Shown piece by piece: positions 25,521-35,197 of a DNA stretch of 64,000 nt. This stretch comes from Triangularia verruculosa. Taxonomy: Eukaryota; Ascomycota; Sordariomycetes; Sordariales; Podosporaceae. The DNA lies in NCBI GenBank assembly GCA_033296885.1, contig MU863886.1, positions 124,001 to 188,000 of the forward strand, in the 5' to 3' direction. Both the position numbers and the translations under genes were made by a program. Each line of letters begins with the position of its first letter. The stretch's first letter is position 1. The notes beneath the pieces were generated by a model. That model had not been told where the DNA came from. It saw only the letters and a program-made list of their open reading frames with translations, and ran no database searches.

Positions 25521-27110
25521 AAGTGACTTTGGTTATGCTTCTTGGATCTTCTTTCTGTTCAGCCTTTGGCATCTCAGCTTTCTCGTATACCCGGACAATG
25601 CTCTCTAGCTTTGTACGGAGAAAGTGGTTTGTCTTCTTTAATTAGTGATTTTCTTGGAACAAGACCTATTTATGCATTCTCTGGAAAAAAAACGGAACCA
25701 AAAAAGAAACGGAGTACGGTTCCAAAACACGTGCGCATGAGCACGATCCCTGGTACCTATGGAGGCGAGCAATCAGACCTCGGGGACCTTGTTATTTGGC
25801 TGTAGTTTTTGGCTTCTTTAATCTCCAATTCTGACGATTCTTTCTGGATTCGAGGGGTTGCGAACCTTGGTGGTTTTGAAGCGGGTAACTCCCAGGAAAA
25901 GGAGTGGGTCATTTATATCCCACCCATTCCGTTCATTTGAAAGAGCCGGTATCTGAAGAAAGCACGGGAGGGAGAGGGTGAAAAGAAATGCTTGACGTTT
26001 ATTACCATACATACCATCTGCCCACATGCCGTTGACTTGTTTGCTTATTCGGAATTTCAAGTGCTACTATTTGTTGACAAGATAGTGTAATTTACCTGCG
26101 CTCTTCTTATATGCTCATCGCCGCGTATTTCCCCAGCGTCGCCTTTTTGAGAACACCTGTACTGTATGGTGGGACACACGTGTCTTTTCTGTTTCTTTTT
26201 GTTCGCTTTCCGTGAACCTGACTTCTCCCATCCTGAAGGTCTGTTCCAGGTACCTAACTGGTGGGCAGCCTGGCTCGCTGCTTCCACCTAATCAGGTTCC
26301 TCCCTCGGGTGGCGTGAAGCCATTATTTGCAATAATCAGCCCCATCAAGCATAATGGGCTACCAAAAAACGAGTCGGTTATAGCTACATTTGGTGAGACG
26401 GAAGGGCAATCGTATGCCGCGAGAACTCTGTTGATGCCTGTGTCAAGATGCAATTGGAAGGTCCACGGGTGGTGTGGGAGTGAAATCTTCTGGAGTTGGG
26501 GGGTTACTAGAGTTAAATGGAAAGGTTTTGAAAATCGAAGCAAAATTCACTCCCTTGGAAGGAGAGTCGTATGGCATGAATGAATGGCAAGAGCAACTGC
26601 CCGGTCTGCAACTGTGTTGCTGCCTCTTTGCTGAGTAGGAGGTTCCAGAATCTATTTCAACAAATATGTCCACGTATTTCAAGACCTATTGGTTACCTCC
26701 TAGTATCTTATCTATCTTCTATCTTTCTTGGAACTCTGAACTGAGATGCTTTGCGAGATCAAGTAATAAAAGCGGCGCCGCAGTCTCAATTTGTCGGTTA
26801 AGTCTGTCTTATCTTGAAAAGCAACGGGCTATTATCGTATAGAACGGCATCACAATAAGCCTGCCTGATAACTGAAATCCTCACTGGGCTAGGAGTATGA
26901 TTGGCAAGACGTTATAAGCATCTATTTGTTTAAGGTCTGCCAGCAAGCAGCGCAGTAGATCTGTTTTGAATCTTAACGTCACTACTAACAGGATATATAC
27001 CATCTGGGGGTGAGACTCAGATCTCTGCATGCATGTAAGATAAACAATAATCACTTAGGGTCATATATTATCGAAAATAGTTGTTCTTATCTTGATAAGA
27101 GAAATATATC
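25521..27110. other. intergenic region, AT-rich and GATA-rich toward its right end
   Basis: No gene is supported. From about 26690 the base composition drops to AT-rich and GATA/TATC words become frequent. A perfect inverted pair, CTTATCTTGATAAG, lies at 27086-27099. The drop in GC may be mild RIP-type decay or simply spacer. Confidence 0.5.
27086..27099. promoter_or_regulatory. palindromic paired GATA sites
   Basis: Two GATAAG sites face each other with a two-base spacer, within a stretch holding several other GATA words. GATA factors (nitrogen, light and iron regulators in fungi) bind such pairs. The target gene is unclear. Confidence 0.35.
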
Positions 27111-27342
27111 AAAAAATATCAAAAGCTCACCGGCCAACCCCGCTGCCTCACTCGGAGGGGGGTGACCGGCTACGAAACCCTCTGGGAGGGTTTACTTCGT
27201 AGGGGGGGTCGAGTTCCTGAAAAGGCCTTGCGGCCTCTCAAGGAATCGAACGCAGGCGTCCACGGAGCAGTGTTTTCACACCGGGCATTGTTCGTTGCCT
27301 GATCCGGGCCGACTACGACTTATCCCGTTGGACTATCCGACC
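27111..27342 (-). ncRNA. candidate Pol III-transcribed structured RNA / SINE-like element
   Basis: Read on the minus strand, an A-box match TAGTCCAACGG (27335-27325) is followed about 84 nt later by a perfect B-box GTTCGATTCC (27251-27242). The unit ends in T-runs: T4 at 27124-27121, then T6 near 27117-27110, as in Pol III terminators. It is GC-rich inside AT-rich flanks. Self-complementary segments are 27253-27257 with 27296-27300; 27268-27273 with 27278-27283 (GAAA loop on the minus strand); 27209-27218 with 27241-27250 enclosing 27223-27227 with 27232-27236; and 27170-27182 with 27186-27202 (13 bp with one bulge). The acceptor and T stems of a true tRNA do not form, so this is not a working tRNA. 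A tRNA-derived SINE or a novel small RNA are the main options; no target-site duplication was found. Confidence 0.4.
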
Positions 27343-27723
27343 ATTCCAGTTACCGGATAGGGTGCGTAGGCGGTTGTTGGAAGGAGTGTGCGGGACCTGA
27401 TATATATACCATCGTCGCTCCTTCCAAAGTCCTGTCGGCGAAAGTCGCCCTGCTCATACCCGCACCAACCCAAACACCCACCATGCCCACTGTCCATCAC
27501 AACCCTCGAAATTCATCATCATCACCTGCTCACCGTCCCCTTCCACCGTCCCCTTGCCCACATGTCGACACCCAACCTCGCCCCCCCGCCCTTGATCTCT
27601 TGTCTTGACTCACAGCCAGCTCCCGGCACAGATACTTCATCCAGTGAGTTTGCTTTCTGACCGTTTTATGTCTCAAAGGTATTATTATAACCAGGAAAGC
27701 TATCTGCTGACTCTATCCTTTGT

Positions 27724-28007
27724 ATGAGTTCGATTGTCACCTCACACCCATTTGAACAGCTTGGACCAGAGATGAAGGCACTGGCGGGAGGTGTCTCTTT
27801 AGTACAGTGACGCAACTGGTGACATCTGTCGGACTGGCGGAGGTGGGAGCGAGAGCTCATGTGGTAACAGAAAATTCTAGGAATGAAGACAAGGAAGGGA
27901 AGGAGGCCTTGATGTCTAAATATGGAGCGGCATTTTGGACAGCATGTGGGATAGCAATTGCAATTGGTGGATTGGTGGGATTAAAAGGACGGGAGTTAAA
28001 GTTATGA
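27724..28007 (+). pseudogene. 3' relic of a major facilitator (drug-efflux type) transporter
   Basis: The last roughly 95 codons of an MFS transporter can be read, but in two frames. The first frame gives EMKALAGGV (to about 27795). The second gives FSTVTQLVTSVGLAEV, then KEALMSKYGAAFWTACGIAI and a basic tail ending at 28007. Together these match the family pattern around the last two membrane segments (ALAGG-FNTV-Q-SVGLA and a final FWT... helix). The frames differ by two bases near 27796. Nothing of the upstream 11-12 membrane segments is visible, so it is truncated as well as shifted. A small spliced gene using an upstream exon (ATG at 27562, donor 27626) is an alternative reading. Confidence 0.5.
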
Positions 28008-28146
28008 TGGTAGCAAGGGTACGGATGTTGACGAAAGAGGCAAGTAAGGACTGTGTGACACACCGGTTCAATCAAGAGCTAAGGCACAATATCATCATCA
28101 TTCATATCCAAGATTATTTTATACACAATCCCCACCCCTGGGTAAC

Positions 28147-29254
28147 TTAAGCCGCACCCACTAACTCCAAGTTCTTCGCCAATATCGTATCCTGCTTCAC
28201 CCATTCATTGACAATCTTAGCAAGCTCCGCATCACTGATCTCAGTGTTACGACTCTTGAAGGGCGTGCTCGGGGGCGAGCAGCCGTTGAAATTCTGGAAA
28301 TACCATCCATGCTTATCCATGTCGAAATCCCCTGTGCCGCCATTGCACTTGATGTTGGCATGTCCTTCGCACACGGTGAACTCGTCGAGAGACACAATTC
28401 CATCGGATCCCTCATCAAACCAATACTCTGGGCTGGTATGTCTGTAGTTGAAGATGATGGGTGGCAGGCGAGCGATGGGGTCGTTGGCGTGGGTGAGACG
28501 ATACTCGGCGCCAGCCTGGGCAGTGACGAACTTGGCAAACGCATTGTTTCCAACGCGGGGAGAGCCAAAAGTAATGAGATCAATGGGTATCTTGAGGCTC
28601 CTGCGGAGTTCAGCAGCGGCAATGGTACCAACAGCGGCGCCGAGTGAGTAACCAGTAACCGTGACCTTGAAGGTTGGGTTGGCTTTTCTGGCTGCGGTTA
28701 CAGCGGCCATGGCACGGCTCTTGACTTCAGCCCACGAGGCGAGGAAGCCTGTGTGGACAAGGCAGCCGAAGGTGAAATCGCAAGGGACTTGAACGAAGAT
28801 GAAACTAATAGGGTGTTAGATGATATGAGATTGCACAGAGGGACATCAGGGAAGACATACTCTGCAACCCAGTTTCTGGCCGAGACTGAGCCTCTGAAGG
28901 AAAGGACAATCTCCTTGGCGACGGGGTCGACAGCGACGAAGCCTCGAGTATCCAGGATGGTGCCAGTGAACGAAGGCGAGAAGACAGTAGCATTACGCGA
29001 TGTCAGAGTGTTGCACTGGTTAGCAAGACAGGCGACCTGAGTGCCTGCGGGCTGGCCTTCTGTCATGCACCCAGCGGCAGCAGACCATTCTGCAAAGACC
29101 TTGAACCTATCCAACTCAGCAGCGGTAGGAAGGTCTATCGTATCTTAGTAGGGATATTTCTGGGACCGGGGACAGCGACAGACTTACTCCGCTTCTGGGG
29201 TGCAGCGACGACCAGGGCCGCCAAGGAGAGGCTCATGAACAGGGAGACCTTCAT
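28147..29254 (-). CDS. secreted class 3 lipase
   Basis: Extracellular triacylglycerol lipase or feruloyl-esterase-like enzyme of the Thermomyces lanuginosus type. Minus-strand exons are 29254-29188, 29134-28861 and 28804-28147, giving 332 residues. The signal peptide is MKVSLFMSLSLAALVVAAP, followed by a dibasic QKR processing site. An oxyanion-region block (EIVLSFRGSVSARNWVAD) spans intron 2. The catalytic triad is visible: Ser167 in GYSLG, Asp222 in HANDPIARLPP and His279 in DMDKHGWYF. The nucleophile elbow has Tyr where most family members have His (GHSLG). It diverges from the beta-glucosidase gene 2.1 kb away. The substrate is not determined. Confidence 0.92.
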
Positions 29255-31396
29255 GATGCTTGGTGGTAAAGGAAGGCTGACTGGGCCAAGGAAGTAAAGG
29301 GGAGACAGAGGCCTGGGACGATTGAGATAATATCCTGAGTGGTACCACGATGTGCCCCGAGTTTATACTGTCCACGACAACAAGCGCCAGCCCTCCTGGG
29401 CAGGAGAGTGATGATTGGGATCGGCTTCCTCCTGCCAACCAGCATGCTGAGAACTGGGGATGTCTCTCATTTTCCCCACAAGGGCAAGGGGCTGGAATAA
29501 GCACAAGATAACCGAGTGAGACTAATGGTAGTCAGGGACGGTGATGATCATTTCGGTCTGTCTGCCCCGCTATAATCACCAAAAGGGGGTACAACACACG
29601 GCCACAGGCTAGAGTTAGTGGTGTGGAGGTGGCCGTTGGGAGCGTGGAGCTTCCTATCCACGAGAGCCATCACGGATTGAACATATGACAAGCCGGAAAC
29701 CGAGAAGATGCCTTCCATTCCGTAAGGCTATTCGAACGCCGATCACAAGGGATAAACAGACGGAATGCCATGAACCAGAGAGGAACGATGGACAGCAGCT
29801 GCTACTCTGCACCCAGGTTAGCATCGAGCAACGGCCGGAGGAATGTCGCCAAGGAGCTGGAAGGTGAGAAGAATGGTTGAAGAACAATTGATTTCTGCGT
29901 ACCGTTTCCATGCGCCGAATAGTGTCATGTGGGCCGTGCGCATTGAAGATATCCAGGAACCGACAGGGCGCTTAACAGCCCACGTGCAGCCATAGCTCAC
30001 AGAGCCCAGGCCTTGGAGCCGTAAGGACCGTCCGTCTGGTGTTACATGGGGTGGTTGGCGATCGCGACGAAGCGATAGCAGGTAACGAGTTGCTTTCCAA
30101 AACTTAACTGCCGAAACAACACAGAGAGAACAGAGATGCAGCGAGGGTTTGGGTTTGGGGAGTCCGTGCGCAGAATAATCTCCTCTTGGAAAGTCGTTTG
30201 GGAAGGTCCAAGTGCCCACTCAAGACATCGCTTGTAGAGAAAAGGCAGGAAGAAACACCACCCCACGCCCCGAGACATCTATATACCCATCTTCACGGAA
30301 AAACAATTAGATTTCATGCGGACCCTCTGAGTACAGACGCGGCCAAGCATCGCCTACCGCAGTCGACTACTTCGGGAAAACTCACTGCTCTCGACGGATC
30401 AATCTGTCGACGTTGCATCGCGCCTACCCGAACAACCATCTCTGGCTATCACCCACCTAGTGTACGATACGCGGATATCACCCATCGTCGTACGTGGGAG
30501 GGCATCGAGAAGCACGTGCAAATGATATGATTTTTTTGAGTCCTTGGGCCGGGGCTCTTCCCCAAACCTGCTTGTTGGGCCTGCAGATGACGACCACCTG
30601 ATCTTGGGAGGTGCAGTTGACCGCAACACAAGATGTAGACGATGCAACTCTTTTCTCTTCAACCGGGCGTTTTCGACGACGTCACTCTCGCATATCAGCG
30701 GGCCGGACAAGGTTCCCCGCCTCAGTCTTGCTCCAATTCAGCTGCCTTCCCCATACTTCATGTTACCCCACGTAGCAAGAGGTCCATTATCGGGTGGCAG
30801 CCACGATAGAGAGACACATACCAAGACAATATTTCAGCAAAGAGTGATGTTCAGGAACCGATCATGCACACCTCAAGAAGGATACGATCACCAGCCGAAT
30901 GCCTGTTCCTATTGCTTCCTATGAGGCTGATCTCTGGGTCGTGATGTTAAGCGGACGAATGAGAGCGCTCCAACACTTCGACGGTTCCTTCATCAAGAAG
31001 AGCATGGTTACACCGTAATCTCAAAGCGGTTCATGCCCGGTGTATCGACCATCGTCATTTGGTTCAGCCTCCGCCATGCCACAGGTTGATTCCTTGGGTG
31101 CCATGTGGTTGTGGCGCTCAATACTCCATCTCGGGCGACTGACCTTAGAGAAGGTAACGTCAAAGAGGAGTAGTCCGAGGCACGACGTGCACCTTCGTGG
31201 CTGTTGAATTTCTTCTTAACCACCAGGTTGCGTAGGTGCGCCGGACAGCTTGCTCTGTTCTGTCAACCCCGCGAACTTGCATCTGTTGTTTCGTTTCAAG
31301 TCTCCCAGGTCCAGGTCCCAGAACCCGGAGCTCGGAACCCGTGCATTGTTTGTGCTTGATCCCGTCACGAGGGCTTCACCGGCGCAGATACTCAAC
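29255..31396. other. shared divergent promoter region of lipase and beta-glucosidase
   Basis: No gene is supported; frames are short and overlap on both strands. Both flanking genes encode secreted hydrolases and are transcribed away from this segment, so shared control is possible. Confidence 0.5.
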
Positions 31397-34195
31397 ATGG
31401 CATACCGCTCGCTTGTCTTTGGTGCCTTCGCCTCCGGATCCTTAGCCGTCAGTGTTGTCACGCCTCGAGATCCAGTCCCTCCCGGATTTGTTGCTGCTCC
31501 ATATTACCCTGCACCTCATGGAGGATGGGTTTCCTCCTGGGCTGAGGCATACAGCAAGGCCGAGGCCTTGGTCTCGCAGATGACCTTGGCTGAAAAGGCC
31601 AATATCACCTCGGGTATCGGTATCTTTATGGGTGAGTTGCTACCTACCTACCAAACATCATCTTTTTCCAAAGAGAAGAACACTGACTTACATGTAAACA
31701 GGGTAAGTGCTGAATCTCAGCTGGATACCTCGAAGATAATTAACCCATGAATGTAGGCCATGTGTTGGAAATACTGGAAGTGCAGAAAGGTTGGGATTTC
31801 CGCGCATGTGTCTCCAGGACTCTGCGTTGGGCGTATCCTCGGCTGACAACGTTACTGCGTTTCCGGCCGGTATCACTACAGGTGCAACTTTTGACAAGAA
31901 GTTGATTTACGCTCGTGGTGTGGCCATTGGTGAAGAACACCGCGGCAAGGGCACCAATGTCTACCTGGGCCCTTCCGTAGGTCCCCTGGGCCGAAAGCCC
32001 CTGGGTGGCCGCAACTGGGAAGGTTTTGGCTCTGACCCTGTTCTACAAGCCAAAGCAGCTGCCCTGACCATCAAGGGCGTTCAGGAGCAAGGTATTATTG
32101 CCACTATCAAGCACCTGATTGGCAATGAGCAGGAAATGTACAGAATGTACAACCCTTTCCAGCCAGGATATAGTGCCAATATCGGTGAGTAGCCAGTCCC
32201 TTGAACGGATCATGAGGCTAATATCAAGCAGATGATCGAACTCTGCACGAGCTCTATCTCTGGCCCTTCGCCGAATCTGTTCACGTTGGTGTTGGGTCTG
32301 CAATGACCGCTTACAACGCTGTAAACGGGTCCGCATGCTCTCAGCACAGTTATCTCATCAATGGCATTCTGAAAGATGAGCTTGGTTTCCAAGGTTTTGT
32401 TATGTCCGACTGGCTTTCCCACATCTCCGGCGTTGACTCAGCGTTGGCGGGTCTCGACATGAACATGCCAGGTGACACCAACATTCCCCTCTTTGGGTTC
32501 AGTAACTGGCACTATGAACTTAGCAGATCGGTTCTCAACGGATCTGTGCCCCTCGACAGACTCAATGACATGGTCACCAGAATCGTTGCCACATGGTACA
32601 AGTTCGGCCAGGACAAGGATCACCCGAGGCCTAACTTTTCGTCAAACACCCGTGATCGCGATGGTCTGTTGTATCCTGCGGCACTGTTCTCTCCCAAGGG
32701 GCAGGTGAACTGGTTCGTCAACGTTCAGGCTGATCATTACCTGGTTGCCCGGGAAGTTGCTCAAGATGCCATCACCCTCCTCAAGAATAATGGGAGCTTC
32801 CTGCCCTTGGCCACATCTCGGTCTCTTCACGTCTTCGGCACTGCCGCTCAGGTCAATCCCGACGGACCAAACGCCTGCCTCAACCGTGCCTGTAATAAGG
32901 GAACGCTCGGCATGGGCTGGGGCTCCGGAGTTGCCGATTACCCTTACTTGGACGACCCGATCTCGGCCATCAGGAAGCGAGTTCCGGGTGTCAAGTTCTT
33001 CAACACTGACGGCTTCCCTTGGTTTCACCCAACCCCTTCCCCCGATGATGTCGCAATCGTCTTCATCACATCCGATGCGGGAGAGAACTCTTTTACTGTC
33101 GAGGGAAACAACGGTGATCGCAACAGTGCGAAGCTGGCTGCCTGGCACAACGGCGATGAGCTGGTGAGGAAGGCTGCTGAGAAGTACAGCAGCGTCATCG
33201 TCGTTGCCCAGACTGTTGGTCCTCTCGACCTCGAGTCTTGGGTTGACAACCCGGCTGTCAAGGGTGTCTTGTTCCAACACCTTCCCGGTCAAGAAGCAGG
33301 CGAGTCGCTCGCCAACGTTCTGTTTGGCGACGTTTCTCCCAGCGGCCACCTTCCTTACTCAATTACCAAACGCGCCAACGACTTTCCCGACAGCATTGCC
33401 AATCTCCGCGGCTTTGCATTCGGCCAAGTTCAGGATACTTACAGCGAGGGTCTCTACATTGATTACCGCTGGCTCAACAAGAAGAAGATCAAGCCCCGCT
33501 TCGCTTTCGGTCACGGTCTCAGTTACACGAGCTTCTCATTCGATGCCTCCGTCGAGTCCGTTACCGAGCTGTCCCTTGTGCCTCCTCCTCGTGCCCCCAA
33601 GGGCTCAACCCCGGTGTACTCTACTGAACTTCCCCCCGCCTCGGAGGCGTACTGGCCGACCGAATTTAAGAGAATCTGGCGCTATCTCTACTCCTGGCTC
33701 AACAAGAACGACGCAGATAAGGCCTACGCCGTTGGCATTGCTGGTGTGAAGAAGTACAACTATCCCGCCGGGTACAGCACCGTTCAGAAGCCAGGTCCCG
33801 CCGCCGGAGGTGGTGAGGGTGGTAACCCCGCCCTTTGGGACGTGGCTTTCCGGGTTCCAGTTACTGTCAAGAACACCGGAACCAAGTTTTCTGGACGGGC
33901 TTCAGTCCAAGCTTACATCCAGTACCCCGAGGGCATCCCTTACGACACGCCTATTGTGCAGCTCCGTGACTTTGAGAAGACCCAGGTTTTGGCTCCAGGG
34001 GAGACGCAGACGGTGACGATTGAGCTGACGAGAAAGGATCTCAGTGTGTGGGATGTCGAGTTGCAGAACTGGGTCGTGCCTGGGTTTGATGGGAAGAGGT
34101 ATACCATTTGGATTGGTGAGGCGAGCGACAAGCTGTTTACTGCTTGCTACACTGATACAGGAGTGTGCGAGGGTGGGAAGACGCCGCCTGTGTAG
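31397..34195 (+). CDS. secreted GH3 beta-glucosidase (BglF-like)
   Basis: Hydrolyses cellobiose and other beta-glucosides outside the cell. Exons are 31397-31631, 31702 (one base), 31757-32184 and 32232-34195, giving 875 residues. The N-terminal signal region is MAYRSLVFGAFASGSLAVSV. The (beta/alpha)8 domain carries GPCVGNTGS, GFPRMCLQDSALGV, KHLIGNEQE and the nucleophile Asp281 in GFVMSDW. The second domain has the likely acid/base Glu506 in SDAGENSF. A fibronectin-III-like domain closes the protein (VPVTVKNTGT; VQLRDFEKTQVLAPGETQTV). GPCVGNTG is only produced if a single G at 31702 is kept between a 70-nt and a 54-nt intron, both with canonical sites (GTGAGT...CAG; GTAAGT...TAG). It is divergent from the lipase. 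The BglF-type subgroup is inferred from size and the long linker before the FnIII domain. Confidence 0.93.
31702..31702 (+). other. one-nucleotide exon of the GH3 gene
   Basis: Intron 1 ends AAACAG at 31701 and intron 2 begins GTAAGT at 31703, leaving one G. Exon 1 ends in G (31631) and exon 3 starts with G (31757). Together they form the Gly codon of GPCVGNTG. Skipping the base shifts the frame. Confidence 0.6.
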
Positions 34196-34562
34196 GAGGA
34201 TCTGTAGATTTGATGTTGCGTTACCTGAGAAAGCATGTAGCATGCAGTGACACGATCTTTGGGAAGTCTTTCCCTAATAGCTAATACCATTCATTATTCA
34301 GAAATATTTTTGGTCTGGGGTTTTGTGACACAGGAACTCGGGATCCCCATTTGAACCTGGTTTAGTTGATAAAGAAATATCTTTTATAGTGAATGTGTTT
34401 GTACTTTGTGATAATGGAAGGGTTAGGGTTACTGAGCTCGAGCCCATAAGGAAGAATCTGCGAAGATCAAGGTCCAACCAACCACACCAGCAAGGTTCAT
34501 GAAATTTCAGACTTCATCACACAACAACAACAACAACAACAACAACAACACCAACCAGCAGA
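34196..34562. other. short intergenic region and Fcf2-like leader
   Basis: 3' flank of the beta-glucosidase gene, then a leader ending in a (CAA)n run. Nothing coding is seen. Confidence 0.6.
34519..34551. repeat. (ACA)11 microsatellite
   Basis: A near-perfect trinucleotide run ends eleven bases before the ATG of the Fcf2-like gene. Such CAA leaders are unstructured and usually translate well. Confidence 0.95.
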
Positions 34563-35197
34563 ATGACGGCTTTTTCGGACAGCGATATTGATCGCCTACT
34601 CAACGAAGCGGAAATTCGCCTTTCAACCAAACCGCAAAATGCCACGCTGCACGAAACTGCCAGAAATGCGAATAACTACACGCTGTCGCTGCCTGCAAGT
34701 GGCCACATGACAAAGTCTCTGAATTCCAAGCCTAAAGATTGCAACTTACAACCTCGTATTGTTCGGCCACAAGATTTGAGGTTGCCTCAACGAGTAAGTG
34801 ACCAATCTGTTAACCCAATGAATATGCGCAGTTGTAACTAATCAATGCAAAGGCTGATACTGCTGGTTCGGACTGGTTCCATATGCCCAAGACCAACCTC
34901 ACAACAGAGCTGAAGCGGGACCTGCAACTAATCACTATGAGGCAAACGCTGGCTGCTGGAAAACAGCATTTTCGGAAAAACACACTCAAAGCAGCCCTCA
35001 AGTATTGCCAATCAGGAGTCCTTCGCGATGGGAAGCCGGACTGGTTGCGTGGGACGAGAGAGAAGAAGCAGCCACCTTCTTTGGTTGGGAATGCGCTACA
35101 CTCTGACCATGTTGTCCAGCATCTCAAGAAGCAATATGGCCGGATTCAGGCCACTAAGGTCAAGGGAAAGAATGGAAAGCTTCGAAAATCCTCCTAG
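34563..35197 (+). CDS. Fcf2-like pre-rRNA processing protein, divergent
   Basis: 191 residues, exons 34563-34793 and 34853-35197. It matches Fcf2, a nucleolar factor for early 18S pre-rRNA cleavage. The N-terminus FSDSDIDRLLNEAEIRLS fits the acidic leader of Fcf2. The core DWFHMPKTNLTTELKRDLQL is clearly the Fcf2 signature, followed by ITMRQTLAAGKQHFRK. After that it departs from the family. The usual GPTEF-xxARLTxKERK block is replaced by GKPDWLRGTREKKQPP, and the tail is HVVQHLKKQYGRIQATKVKG where Fcf2 has KRKY-x-EIQ. It may be a diverged paralogue rather than the essential copy. A (CAA)n leader precedes the start. Confidence 0.8.

Noticed and set aside
27242..27342. Functional tRNA gene
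   Set aside because: A and B boxes are about 84 nt apart and neither a 7-bp acceptor stem nor a 5-bp T stem can be formed around them.
31632..31756. A single 125-nt intron in the GH3 gene
   Set aside because: It shifts the reading frame and destroys the GPCVGNTG motif.
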